A stretch of DNA of 64,000 nucleotides from Delphinapterus leucas (GCF_002288925.2 NW_022097996.1:14733603-14797602); one strand, 5' to 3'. Positions 46,758-59,464 are shown, counted from the stretch's first letter. Notes: generated from the sequence alone by a model not told the origin. Made by a program: numbers and translations.

Positions 46758-47027
46758 AAAGGAAAAGAAAATACTGTCCTCTTCAAACCATAATTTATAC
46801 CTTCAGTACATTGCGTGTTACTAAGTAAAGTAACCTTACGCATCTTTGCATTGTGAAAGAATACAGATATCTACTCAGTGAATGGATGAGGAAAATCTCT
46901 ACCTCCATGGCCTGAAAAACTTATATTTTGTCTATATCCACAACTGATATTTTATGTATAACTTAGGACTTCTTAATGTCGTTGAATAAAGTTTTACAGA
47001 TTACTAAAAAAAATAAAAATAAAAAAA
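46758..47027 (+). other. Unique segment with poly(A) signal and A tail
   Basis: About 270 bases between two L1 3' ends. Ends in AATAAA (46985-46990) followed after 15 bases by an A-rich run, like the end of an mRNA. May be an L1 3' transduction or a processed-pseudogene 3' UTR. Confidence 0.5.
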
Positions 47028-47375
47028 GGAACAAAATTGGGTCATTTGTAGAGACGTGGATGGATCTAGAGACTGTCACACAGAGTGAAGTAAGTCAGAA
47101 TGAGAAAAACAAACATCATATATTAACACGTATATGTGGAACCTAGAAAAATGGTACAGATGAACCATTAGAGACAGAGATGAACCAAATAGAGACACAG
47201 GTGTAGAGAACAAACATATGGACACCAAGGGGGGAAAGTGGCGGTGGGGGTGGGGGTGTTGGGATGAATTGGGAGATTGGGATTGACATATATACACTAA
47301 TATGTATAAAATGGATGACTAATAAGAGTCTGCTGTATAAAAAATAAATAAAATAAAATTCATAAATTAAAAAAA
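47028..47375 (+). mobile_element. Second L1 3' end, near-copy of the first
   Basis: Repeats 46425-46757 ('attgggtcatttgtagagac', 'tatatacactaatatgtata') with several differences, ending in an A-rich tail. Confidence 0.85.
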
Positions 47376-47379
47376 AAGG

Positions 47380-48180
47380 TACACAGCGCAAAAGAACAGA
47401 TGGTCAGTGTGAGCCAAGAGATGGAAATTCTAAGAAGGACCCCAAAAGAAATGCCAGAGACAAAAAACACTTTAACAGAAATGAAGAATGCCTTCGGTGG
47501 ACTTATTAGTAGACTGGACATGGCTGAGGAAATAATCTCTGAGCTTCAGGTTACCTCAGTAGAAACCCCCAAACTAAAAAGCAAAGAGAAAAAGACTGAA
47601 AAAAACAAAACAAAACAAAACCCAGGTGAGACTATCCAAGAACAGTGGGATAACTAAAAACTATAACATAAACATAATGGTAATACCAGGAAGAGAAGAA
47701 AGAGAGCAAGGAACAGAAGAAATATTTGAGACTATAATGAATGATGATTTTCCCAAATTATTGTCAGACACCAAGCCACAGATGCAGAAGCTCAGAGTCT
47801 ACCAAACAGGATAAATGACAAAAACTATACCTAGATATATCATATTTAAACTACAGAAAATCAAAGTTAAAGAAAAAATCCTGGAAAAAACCAGAGGAGA
47901 AAAAAAAAAAAAACCTTACCTGTAGGGGAGAGAAGATAAGAATTACAGCTGACATCTAGGAACCCATGCAAGCAAAAAGAGAGTGGAGTGAAATGCTTAA
48001 TGTGCTCAGAAAAAAACCCCACCAAACTAGAATTCTGTACCCCATAAAACTATCCTTCAAAAGTGAAAGAGAACTAGAGACATTCTGGGACAAACAAAAA
48101 TTGAGGGAATTTTTTGCCAATAGAATTGTATTGCAAGAAATATTAAGATCTTCAGAGAGAAGGAAAATGATATACTGACT
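47380..48180 (+). mobile_element. L1 ORF1-like fragment
   Basis: Frames at 47400-47657 (coiled-coil type, ETKNTLTEMKNAFGGLISRL) and 47966-48178 (KREWSEMLNVLRKK) are from ORF1 of an older L1 lineage. Broken. Confidence 0.65.
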
Positions 48181-48480
48181 CCAAACACATGCATACACCT
48201 AAATCTTAAAGCCCTTTACTCCCTACTCTCTGATTTTGATAATGACTCAGCCAGCTCTCAGGTTAGGAAACCTTTCTCTCTCTTACGAAACGTATCTTAT
48301 CACCTCCAGTGTTATAGTGACCATCTCTCTCAGATCCGTATCTGCCTCCACTTTCCTCTTTCTCACTGGTGCAACCTAACCATGAGGACACAGGCCAAAT
48401 ACTGCTCGGGACAAGTCTGAGTTCACACATCTAGTCCACCATCCACTGAGAAAACAATTTTGTCTTTATCAACAATTATC
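48181..48480. other. No gene seen
   Basis: Unassigned sequence between L1 and the inverted duplication. Confidence 0.4.
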
Positions 48481-48588
48481 TTAGTGCTGGTTTGATCAGG
48501 GCCCACACAGTGAAAACTGGCTCTGGGAGCCTATAACCTGGGCAGTCCCTCAGCATGACATTCACTTGCCTCTGTTCTGTTGCCAAAT

Positions 48589-49134
48589 TGTTGCAGGAGA
48601 CAGAATGTGGGGCGCGAGAGGACAGTCACATCCCAGGTCTCAGGCGAGTCCCTGGGACGGCCGCCAAGTGTGGGTTCTTGGCTTCAAGCAGGAAAGAATT
48701 CAAGAGTGAGCCGTAGTAATGAGAAAGAAGGTTTATTCAGGGAGATACCCACTCCACAGACAGAGTATGGGCCATCTCGGAAGGCAAGAGCGGCACCAGG
48801 GTATGGGGCTGTCAGTTTTTACAGGGGTGGGTAATTTCATAGGCTGGTAAGTGTGAGGAATATTCCAGCTATTTGGGGGAAGGGGTGCGGATTTCTCGGA
48901 ATTGGGCCACTGCCCACTTTTTGACCTTTATGGTCGGCCTTGGAGCTGTCCTGGCGCCTGTGGGTGTGTCATTTAGCGTGCTGATGTGTTACAGTGAGAG
49001 TATACTGAGGCTCAAGGTCTCCTGGACTCGTCCGCCATCGTGGACCTATTTGGTTCTAATCAGTTTATGTTGTGCCCTCGGGCTATGTCATTCTTTTAAA
49101 GGCTGTGCCCTGCCCCCTTCCTGTCTCGAAACCA
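48589..49134 (-). mobile_element. Solo LTR of an endogenous retrovirus
   Basis: About 546 bases with TG..CA ends in antisense. A poly(A) signal (TTTATT on +, 48732-48737) is followed by a gammaretrovirus-like R/U5 region. No internal viral genes are present. The same site is unoccupied at about 7370-7380 in unit A. Target duplication not clear. Confidence 0.75.
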
Positions 49135-49615
49135 TCGGTCATATTTCCCACCACCCACGTTAATGCCCTCTAGAGCAGGACAAGAACATCATACTAGCGT
49201 TAGTGCAGGCATCTAAGAACCCATGTGCATTCAGGGGAGGCCGGTCTGGAGCCTGCTGAGTAGCCCTGTGCAGGGCCTGTGGGGCATCGGGGACAAGGCA
49301 TGGCCTTTCCTTTCCGCAGGACAGTTCCAGCCACAGGGAGCTGAGGCAGAGACACAGAGACACCCCCCCCCACGCCCCTGCCACCTCCAAGGTCGCCAAG
49401 GTGAAAAGAGCCTGGAGGGGCTGCAAAGCAGAGGTGACAATGCCACGGGTGGCAGGGACACAGGTGGACATGGAGGGGAAAGTCCACACAGACAGGATCA
49501 CAGATAAGAACAAGGTCAGAGAGATGGGTGGGAGGGGTGAAGTGAGGGAAGAGGAGGCTTCCTAGTTTGAGGTCAGCCGTCTCTGCTTGAGGGATGCAGG
49601 ATGTATACATCCTTG

Positions 49616-49616
49616 G

Positions 49617-49703
<87 letters not shown>
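49616..49703 (+). repeat. (TG)n(AG)n microsatellite
   Basis: Compound run, the inverted counterpart of 6840-6906, now longer. Confidence 0.95.
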
Positions 49704-49706
<3 letters not shown>

Positions 49707-50099
49707 GAGGAAAGAAGGAAGATGAGAAGAGAGGAGGCCCTGTGTTCCAGTTCTTGGGCGGCATAAGACTCCATGGACCCTAGCTCTTCCCAGAGATGAG
49801 GGTCAGCTGGGAATTTCCTTGTCTTTTTTTTTTTTTTTTTTGCCTCAAAGCAATGCATGCTTTAGACTCTTCTAGAACCAAATTTGATCCTCACTCTAGC
49901 TAGGTTTGTTGGATCAAGAATCAACTCAAACAATCTCCTTTATCCCCTCTAGAGCATACGACCCTTAAAACTGCCTTGCTTATCTTAAATTAAGCTGTAA
50001 TTTGGTAAACTGACATCAGCTTCAGATCTGTCCTCAAGGTCTTCCTGTGGCTTGAGATCTGATTCTGAGGTTTATGACTTCTTTTTAACTGTGTAAAAA

Positions 50100-50600
50100 G
50101 ACCACAGGGTGAGAATCCAGGCATCAGGCTTCTCATCCAGGGCCGGACGCTAAACAGCTACACGATCCTGGGAAGTCACTTCCTTTCCTCTCCAACCTCA
50201 CATCTACCCTTATTCAGGTAAATAAGGGTAAATGTGAATAAGGGGAAATATGAGGTTGGAGAGGAAAGGAGGTGACTAAATGACCTCTCAGGGACCCTCC
50301 AGTGGTGGCCCAGTGCTGCCTGACTGCATGCCTCAGAGACCAAATGTTCACCTGGGGAGTGGTCAGCAGGGGACCCAGTTCCCAACCTTGGGGCTGCTCA
50401 CCTGCCTGCCCCTCCACCAAAGAGCTGGGGGACCTCCAGCAGGCCACGTCTACCTATCTTCGTCTCACATTGCTCGTCGGACAAGGATAATCAGAGATCT
50501 TACCCAGCAGGGCTTTTGTGAGAATTCAATGAGTGTCTATGTGTATAAAGAGCTTGGCCCGTGGTAAAAGCTGTATTTCAGTACAAGCTGTCTTTAGTGT
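50100..50600 (+). mobile_element. MIR element split by a foldback
   Basis: MIR core ('cctgggaagtcacttccttt') at about 50165. The MIR 3' part ('tgtgagaattcaatgagtgt', 'ataaagagcttggccc') is at 50515-50560. Between them lies a long inverted repeat (50174-50277). Confidence 0.55.
50174..50277. repeat. 43-base inverted repeat, 18-base loop
   Basis: Arms 50174-50216 and 50235-50277. The 20 bases 50181-50200 are the exact reverse complement of 50251-50270, and the whole arms have about four mismatches. Confidence 0.85.
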
Positions 50601-50917
50601 AATCATTACTCAGAAAGCTGATTTTAATTAAAAAAAAAAAAACAAAAAAACAAAAAACCCACATCCTCCAATAGTAATATCATAACCCAGGGCCTCACCT
50701 CTGTCAGAGGAAATCTATAGAGGAATCACATCACAGGCTCTCTGGAGGTGGGGCGAGGCGAGGGTGATGGGATCGCAGGCCATTTTCTTTTGGTTATTTA
50801 GGTCCCTGGTCTCACTTCCTCCACAGACGGTGAGCTCCCAGGAGCAGGGAAACATGGAGTCGTTTGTTTCCTTCCCCCAGGGCCCAGACTTTCCCAGAAT
50901 GAAGAGCTCTTCAAGTA

Positions 50918-51037
50918 TTGGGTTGACCAAAAAGTTCGTTCAGTTTTAAGTAAAAATGAGACACATTGTTTCATTTTCACCAAGAACTTTATTGAACAAC
51001 ATGTTCATTAACCAAATGAACTTTTTGGCCAACCCAA
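50918..51037. mobile_element. Mariner-type miniature element
   Basis: 120 bases with terminal inverted repeats TTGGGTTGACCAAAAAGTTC and its near-complement at the right end, flanked by TA on both sides. Non-autonomous: no transposase. Confidence 0.85.
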
Positions 51038-51039
51038 TA

Positions 51040-51850
51040 CTTGGTGGGTGAATAACAGCACCCTCCCCAGGACACAAAGGAGGTGAGCCTAGGGTTGGCC
51101 TCAGCATCCTGCCTAAGGACAGTTTCCAGGCTGAAGCTCAGGAAGGGGCCCGACAGGGGCCCTGTGGCCTCTGTTAAGGGAATGAGAGGAGTTCCAGGAG
51201 GCTGAATGCACGGTGAGAACTGGAGAAGAAAAGCTGCCCAGAGAGAGCTCTGGAGACGTGCAGAGGGGCCCATCCAGTGTGTGGGTGAGTGCTCATCTGT
51301 GCACGCGCGGGAGGGACCCAGGGACCCACCCCAGGCTGAGAAGAGACCGCTGGAAATCAGCCGGCTGACAAGGATCGAGGCTCGCCCGGGGCTGGCACTG
51401 TTCATGCTGCCATTAACCAGAGTGGACAGACTGCATAATAGGGGAGCTGCCTAGATATCAGTGGTTAACTACTGACTAACCCTTAATACTTAACTGAACT
51501 CCAACGACTTAGGAATGAAGTTCTTCTAGCTTAACACTGAAATTGTCTTTATATTTTACCTTTAAAAATAAACATTCCTATTTTCCCCCTCTCCCTCTCA
51601 GCTCCTCTCTAGAGACTTCAGACACAGTACACTTTTCCTCTCTGACCTATAGTTTCTCATCTGTAAACTGGAATTAGCTCACCTCCCCTAAATGTCCAAC
51701 GTGGCTGTCTAAAGTGTTAGCACACTGGGGTGTTAAGTACAACGTAGACCCTTTCTTCCTTTTCCCCCCTTCTCACATACACCTGAAGAGGAACCGGCAG
51801 GAGATGCTATTCCCAGGGCAAAATATACCTGCTATTATAAAGATGGTCAT
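51040..51850. other. No gene; MIR-like piece
   Basis: Unassigned sequence. 'gtttctcatctgtaaactgg' at about 51650 is MIR-like. Confidence 0.45.
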
Positions 51851-52073
51851 GGGCTTCCCTGGTGGCGCAGTGGTTAAGAGTCCACCTGCCGATGCAGGGG
51901 GACATGGGTTTGTACCCCGGTCCGGGAGGATCCCACATGCCGCGGAGCGGCTGGGCCCGTGAGCCATGGCCGCTGGGCCTGCGTGTCCGGAGCCTGTGCT
52001 CCGCGGCGGGAGAGGCCACAGCAGTGACAGGCCCGCGTACCGCAAAAAACAGAAACAAAAACAAAAACAAACA
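51851..52073 (+). mobile_element. CHR-type SINE
   Basis: Complete, with A/C-rich tail and direct duplication 'aaagatggtca'. Confidence 0.95.
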
Positions 52074-52159
52074 AAAAGATGGTCAGGCCAGAAATATCAG
52101 AAATGTATTCCTTCTGAATCTCATTTTCTCTATATTAAACACAGGTTAAAAACCATCCC

Positions 52160-53190
52160 TATCTCCCTGAGTTGTTAGGAAAATTACACTGCATAACAGA
52201 TGCCCAATCCCTGGGTGAGTGCAGGACACAGCTGCCCAACGGCACATGCTCCATGCATGTCACTGGCCCTACTCCTCCAGCCCTGACACAGAAGGTTGGA
52301 GCCACGCTTCTCTCCATCCCTGGCTGAGGGGAAGTGGTCCAAGGACAGGGACTGAGGTCTTCTTAGCAGAGCCCGTGGTGACCAGCCACGTGCAGCCTCA
52401 TGGATGGATACCTTTACCCTTCAAACTGCACCTGTGCAAGGCGCTCACCAGAGGGACAGCTGAGAGCACTTGGGCTCACCAGGCCCGAGACCCTGCACTG
52501 CCATCCCTGACACCACCTGACGTTGGGCTCCTCTAAGTTCCTCCATGACCCACCCCCCCCAGCACAGCACTCCACCCTGTGCTTCAGAAGCTCCTGCCCC
52601 ACCCCAGGGAGCCCACAGCACGGTGCCAATACATGCAGGTGGCAGCCACTGTGGGGCTGGGGGGTGGGAGACCACGTACCCTGTGGCCCTCCCAGCACCA
52701 GCGTGACCGACACCAGCCCTGAGGATGGGATTCGTCCTCCCACACAGCCTCACATAGCACCCACACAGCTCTCAGCAGCTTCAGAGGGCCCTGCAGACGT
52801 TCACTTCCTCCCGTTTTACAGCAGGAAGCAGGGGTACGCAGGGTCCCAGAGCTGGAAGGAGCAGAGCAGGCCTGCAGTCTCCAGCTGCAGTCCCAAGACT
52901 CCTGTGGCCTGACTGAGCCTCTGAGCCTCTGAACCTCACAGTTCCCACTTTGAAAGAGAGAGAAACCTGGGGTAGAAGACCTACAACAGAAATGGGGCCC
53001 CATCACATGTGCAGAACGGGGACCTGGGTGAGGACCAAGCTCAGCTCTGCAGCTCATCTCATGTCATCCTTCCAAGAGCCCAAAGACATGGGCCTCATCT
53101 CATGCCAGGCAGGGCTGGGGGCAGTAACTGGCCCTGGGTGACACCATTCAAGTGCAGAGCTGGGACTGCTGTCCCCCTGTCCCCTCCCCT
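52160..53190. other. No gene; MIR-like pieces
   Basis: GC-rich sequence within the inverted unit. MIR-like phrases at about 52805-52870 and 53060-53150. Open stretches on both strands have no recognisable domain. Confidence 0.45.
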
Positions 53191-53679
53191 GCTGCCTAAC
53201 CTGCGGTCTCCTGGCCACCCACTCCCAGTCTCAGAAATCTCATGGATCCTTGAAAATCTCTACTGGCACCGAGGAATCAAAACCACAGCACTGTGGTGCC
53301 CCATATTTACTTTAGACAAGCAGAGAAGTAAAGTTCAGTGTGGCAAGGGTGCAGGGAAACAGGCATACTTGTGGACTCTTGATGTGAGTTAAAATGGTCC
53401 AGCCTTCTTTTGGAGAACAGTTTGTTGTTATCTAAAAAATTTTAAAAGCATTTATGCCACTGATGAAACAATTCCACTTCTAAGGGGTTATGTAACAGAC
53501 TGGTACACAAGTCTATATGGATGTGTGATATGTACAAGTGTATTTACTACCACGCTGTTGGAATTAGCAAAAACATAAATAGGATATAGTTGAAACAACT
53601 ATCCAGAACAGGGGAGAGTAAAAGTGTGGTTCATTCAAACAATAAAATACTCTGCCGTTATTTAAAAGAATAAGAAACG

Positions 53680-53884
53680 GCTTCCCTGATGGCACAGTGG
53701 TTGAGAATCCGCCTGCCGATGCAGGGGACGCAGGTTCACGTCCCGGTCCGGGAAGATCCCACATGCCGCGGAGCGGCTGGGCCCGTGAGCCATGGCCGCT
53801 GAGCCTGCGCGTCTGGAGCCCGTGCTCCGCAACGGGAGAGGCCACAACAGTGAGAGGCCCGCGTACTGCAAAAAAAAAAAAAAG
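53680..53884 (+). mobile_element. CHR-type SINE
   Basis: Head 'ggcttccctgatggcacagt', cetacean-type body, A tail, duplication 'aaaagaataa'. Confidence 0.95.
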
Positions 53885-54724
53885 AATAAATCAATGTACT
53901 TATAAAAACATCTAATATAATTTGTTATTGGCTTCAGATTTTCCAGAATGATGGCGCATAAAAATGCATAGAAATGGCAGGACTTATTGGGGGTCCAAGT
54001 GGAATTTTTTTCCATAGACATTTAAAATTATTTGTTAAGTAATGACCAATTTACCACTGAATTGCTAAGACGATTTTATGTATAAGCAAAGGACCGTATT
54101 TTACTATTGTGAATTAACTTTGGCCTCTATAATTTTATAAATTTAAAGCTCTACATCATAGAATATTTTGGACATGTTAGACAGTTATTTTTCTTTCTTT
54201 TTTTTTTGAATTGAGGTAACACTGGTTTATAATATTACATAGGTTTCATGTGTACTGCATTATACTTCTACTTCTATATACACTACAGCAGGCAAGTGAG
54301 ATCCACAAGAAAGAATGTGGCCTGGATGTGATTACAGAGCTCAAACACTATTTTATAGATAAATAAACTGTGTATTATTTATTTTCATGACTCTCTGAAT
54401 GTCTCTCCATGGAAATAGGGCCCTGATTTCACAATTCCATTTCACTATCCACATTGGGGCAAGGCTGTGCTTCCTGCCACCAGGCTCAGACATATGTCCA
54501 GGTCACCCTAGACTGCCCCATCTCTCTAGTTTATCAGGACTAAGCTGTTTCCAAGCCCCCATCCCACTCCTCACAGTTCCCAGCATCTTCCTCTATTCTC
54601 CATCTCATCCACCAGGATCTGGGTTGGGCCTCTGATATCTGTAGGCTGTTGCCATGGACTCCACAGTGCCGTTCCCAAGCTCATGTCCCTCTCCTCTTCC
54701 TCGAGCCGCACAGAATCATGGGAG

Positions 54725-57160
54725 GCATTTTGTTCACTGAAAGGAACTTGGCATTGGCCTTGAGTAAAGTGCAGAATCGGTGCCTGGGCTCTGTGAGAGG
54801 ATTTGAAGACAATGCGTGAGGGAAAAAAAACTCTGTTGCTATGTCAGGGATGATATTATCAACATAGTTCAGAATTAACAATGCAAAAAAATTTTTAAAC
54901 AAAAAAATCTTTATTATACAATCTTTCTCCTTTGAAAGAAAACGCAATCAGGAGTGAGCGTGGAATCAGAAGCAGGACTGGTGTTTGCTGGGCTGTGAGC
55001 CTCAGCTACTTTTGCCAAAACATGCTAACTGGATGGGTCTGGTGCCCTGTGCACTGGACTGCTGGCCCGATTCCATAATACAGGGCAGCTCGCATGGGCC
55101 AACCGTGCCTGTGCTCGGCGGGCAAGGCTGACCCACCCTCCTGTCCTCATGGGGCAGTGGGAGGGACAGATTAAAGACATATTTCCATGGATTACACTTC
55201 AGAGGGGTGCTAGGCAGGAGAATGGTGCTGATTTTCTTGATTGCAGTCCAACCCCACCTCCTCTTCCATCTTCCTGGCCTCCTCCAATCCTCCTGGATTT
55301 AACACCAATTAATCCTCTACTCCAGCCCCTTACCTAGTTCTTCCAAGAATTTGTTTTGTTCTTGGCTAGAAATGGGAGGGAAAAAAAACCCCAAAGAACT
55401 TTCTGGTTTGTTCAAATACTCTGCATGATCAGGGATTTCCTGCTTAAAAATACAGGATGTAGCAGCAGAACACTACATTTTATTCTCTTTTACTTCCTTT
55501 TAATAGTTAAAAATATCACGAGGTGCTTTGGCCGAAAGCCAAACTTGTTCAAACTCTGTGACTCTACCCTATAGAGCGATAATCACACAGACTCTGCAGA
55601 GCTCCACCCTCTCACCCCACCTCACACAAACCCCAGACCCTAGCTGGGACCTAGGCCAGGCTGCATTTCTTGGTCAGTCTGCTCAAGATGGACACTTACG
55701 TAATTCTTATCTTCTTATAAGCAGAAGCAGAAAATCTGGAAATTATTTTTCTAAAGCAAAGCAAGGCACATTCAGGGGATGGTTAAAACGGCAATAGTTT
55801 CATACTAATTACTTTTCTAGATCATTGTTTTTCTAAAATCATGATATTGGATGCTTAATACATGGTGCCATTCAGTAAATTCATTCTGTTACTGCTGAAT
55901 CACAGTGATTACTGTAAATGTTGGTAAGCAGTTGACTCTTCAGGAAACTGGCTGGAATTTCCCTTTCAAAAATGTTGTCTCGGGTCTAAAAAAATTTAGT
56001 ATTTTTCACGGTAGTGCTTGCTTACAAGCATTTGGTTTGTTGGGAGAAATAATTACATTAAAGTAAATTCTATCATACTGAAAAGGCTTCTCTTATAAAC
56101 AGGGTAGAGCATTGTATATTTAAAAACAATATTTATATTTTAAGTTAGACATATTTGCTGTGGAAGATTAAAATGATACATACATACAGAAATCTCACTG
56201 TTTTTCCATTATCTAGATATATCACCCTCAGCATATTAGTGCATTTCATTAGACATAGATGAATAAACAGAAGGGAGGGACAGAGGTGGGAAGGGAAGAG
56301 TGAGGTTGAGTGATTCAATGGTATCCGGTCCTCATTGCATCATGTACACTGTAATTGTTATCTATTGCTGCCTACATATCTCCTGAAAATGTTGAAGCTT
56401 AAAACTACAAGCATTTATCTGACTAGGGCTGGAGGGTCTACTGCCCAGATGGCTCATCACATGGCTACTGAAGAAGCCTCCATTGCTTGCTGGCTCTTGG
56501 CAGGAGGACTCAGTCACTTGCTGCAGGGATTTCTCCATAGGACTGCTTGAATATCCTCATGTCAGGGCAGTTGGCCGCCCCAGAGAGAGTGATCCAACAG
56601 AGAGAGGAAGGAGGAAACCACAATGCCTTTAATGATCTAGTCTTAGGAGTCACACACTGCCACTTCTGTTGTACCCTACTCATTACAGACAAGTTACTGA
56701 TTTTAGCTTATGCTCAGCTGAACCATTTGAAGAGAATGATAAAAAAAAATTTTGAACTTCTCCTAAAGCCACAAACTATATACTCTATTTAATCCTCTCA
56801 TGTTTTCCTCCTGCCATATTTTGATCATGCTGTGTATCATTAGTTATCTTGCTACAACATTATTTTAATAACTCTATAATATTACACTATCATTTACTCA
56901 ACCAGAATCCTATAGGGATTCTTGCAATGTGCTTGATATTTTATATAATGCTTCAAGAAACTTTTTTGTACATAAATGTTTTTATAATCTATGATTATTT
57001 CCTTAGGTTAATTCTTTAGACTAGTAGGGTAGAGCAAAATGGTTATTAGTGTGAGAAAGGTTTTGGTGACCCAGAGAAATGAAGCAAGAGCCACTCGACA
57101 AGACATTGCCTGAACACTCTCTAGGAGGCTTGGAGAGGGTTAGAAATCCTGGGACGTGAT
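54725..57160. other. No gene seen
   Basis: Mostly AT-rich intergenic DNA. An ancient dispersed repeat at about 56340-56690 begins 'tgttatctattgctgcctac'. No exon recognised. Confidence 0.45.
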
Positions 57161-57164
57161 TTGT

Positions 57165-58865
57165 TATTTATTTATTTTGAATTTTATTTATTTATTTTTT
57201 ATACAACAGGTTCTTATTAGTTATCTAGTTTATATATATTAGTGTATATATGTCAATTCCAATCTCCCAATTCATCCCACCACCACCACCCGCCCCCCAC
57301 TTTACCCCCTTGGTGTCCATACGTTTGTTCTCTACACCTGTGTCTCTATTTCTGCCTTGCAAACCGGTTCATCTGTACCATTTTTCTGGGTTCCACATAT
57401 ATGCGTTAATACATGATTTGTGGAAGTCATGTAGAAATAGTAGAAATTAATAAATTGGGTCTACAAATGACCCAATTTCATTCCTTTTTATGGCTGAGTA
57501 ATATTCCATTGCATATATGTACCACATCTTCTTTATCCATTCATCTGTTAATGGGCATTTAGGTTACTTCCATGTCTGAGCTATTGTAAATAGTCTGCAA
57601 TGAACATTGGGGTGCATGTGTCTTTTTGAATTATAGTTTTCTCTGGGTATATGCCCAGTAGTGGGATTGCTGGGTCATACGGTAATTCTATTTTTAGATT
57701 TTTAAGGAACCTCCATACTGTTCTCCATAGTGGCTGCACCAATTTACATTCCCACCAACAGTGTAGAGGAGGGTTCCCTTTTCTCCACACCCTCTCCAAC
57801 ATTTATGATTTGTAGACTTTTTGATGATTGTCATTCGGACTGGTGTGAAGTGATATCTCTTTGTAGTTTTGATTTGCATTTCTCTAATAATTAGCAATGT
57901 GGAGCATCTTTTCATATGCCTGTTGGTCACCTGTATATCTTCTTTGGAGAAATGTCTATTTAGGTCTTCTACCCATTTTTTGATTGGGTTGTTCCTTTTT
58001 TTTGATATTGAGTTGTATGAGCTGTTTGTCTATTTTGGAAAGTAACCCCTTGTTGGTCACATTGTTGCAAATTTTTTCTTACAGTCTGTAGGTTGTCTTT
58101 TCATTTTGTTATGGTTTCTTTTGCTGTGTAAAAGCTTTTAAGTTTGATTAGGTCCAATTTGTTTATTTTTGCTTTTATTTCTTTTGCCTTGGGAGACTAA
58201 TCTAAGAAAATATTGCTATGATTTATGTCAGAGAATGTTTTGCCTATGTTCTCTTCTAGGAGTTTTATGGTGTCATGTCTTATATTTATGTCTTTAAACA
58301 ATTTTGAGTTTACTTTTGTGTATGGTGTGAGGGAGTGTTCTAATTCCATTGATTTACATAAGGCTTTCCAGCTTTCCCAGCACCACTTGCTGAAGAGACT
58401 CTCCTTTCTCCACTGTATGATTCTTGCCTCATTTATCAAAGATTAATTGATTGTAGGTGTGTGGGTTTAATTCTGAGCTCTCTATTCAGTTCCATTGATC
58501 TATATGTCTGTTTTTGTGCCAATACCACACTTTTGCTTACTGTAGCGGTGTAGTGTCTGAAATCTGGGTGAGTTATGCCTCCATTTTTGTTCTTTTTCCT
58601 CAGGATTGCTTTGGCAATTCTGGGTCTTTTGTGGTTCCATATAAATGTTAGGATTATTTGTTCTAGTTCTGTGAAAAATGTCACAGCTAATTTGATAGGG
58701 ATCACATTAAATCTGTAGACTGCTTTGGGTAGTATGGCCATTTTACCAGTATTAATTCTTCCAATCCAGGAGCGTGGGACATCTTTCCATTTCTTTAGAT
58801 CATCTTCAATTTCCTTTATCAATGTTTTACAGTTCTCAGCCACCTCCTTGGTTAGGTTTTGCATA
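57165..58865 (-). mobile_element. Antisense L1, 5'-truncated
   Basis: Minus-strand ORF2 C-terminal half: frames at 58436-58864 ([40 protein letters not shown]), 58197-58439 and 57581-57802, then the 3' UTR at the left end. Broken by frameshifts. Confidence 0.9.
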
Positions 58866-59049
58866 TATTAAATATAAATGGCCTGAAAGAGGAACCAGAG
58901 GAAGGAAGTGGATGAGAGAAAAGACACTGAGAGGGAGTTGATGATTCTGCCTTGTTCTTGAATGAGCTAGCCCCTGCCTCCCATTTGCCCCACCCACCAC
59001 TCTGGCCACCTTCATCAAGGACCTTAACAATTAGAAATAACAGCCATGG

Positions 59050-59459
59050 GGACTTCCCTGATGGTCCAGTGGTAAAGAATCCACCTTCCAATGCAGGGGA
59101 ACAGGGTTCGATCCCTGGTCAGAGAACTAAGATCCCACATGCCACGGGGCAACTAAGCCCATGCTCCACAACTACTGAGCTCACGTGCCTCAACTGCAGA
59201 GCCTGCGTGCTGCAAACTACAGAACCCACGTGCTCTGGAGCCGGTGCACCACAACTAGAGAAGAGAAAATCCTCACGCCGCCACAACTAGAGAGAAAACA
59301 TGTGCGCCGCAACAAAGAGCCCGCGTGCCACAACAATCAGCCAGAGCACCGCAACAAAAGATCCCGCATGCCTCAATGAAGATCCCGCATGCCGCAACTA
59401 AGACCTGACGCAGTCAAAAAATGAATAAATAGTAAGTGAATAAAAAAAATATTAAAAAA
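59050..59459 (+). mobile_element. Long-form CHR SINE
   Basis: About 410 bases with an expanded 'gcaccacaactagagaa' body. The exact duplication 'agaaataacagccat' flanks it. Confidence 0.93.
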
Positions 59460-59464
59460 AGAAA

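Larger units (their letters stand above)
48480..54720 (-). pseudogene. Inverted, exon-less TNFRSF10 copy
   Basis: Read on the minus strand, it has the upstream block (54720 to 54370, matching 60990-61290 and 26020-26220), then an intron-1 block (53620 to 53190, matching 28200-28620), then the unit A-type block (49600 to 48480, matching 6950-7500). The exon 1 region expected between the first two is deleted: the gap is about 1 kb here against about 2.7 kb in unit C. No exon is left, so it cannot code. Confidence 0.75.

Noticed and set aside
48589..49134. Possible full endogenous retrovirus
   Set aside because: Only one LTR is present and no viral gene follows on either side.
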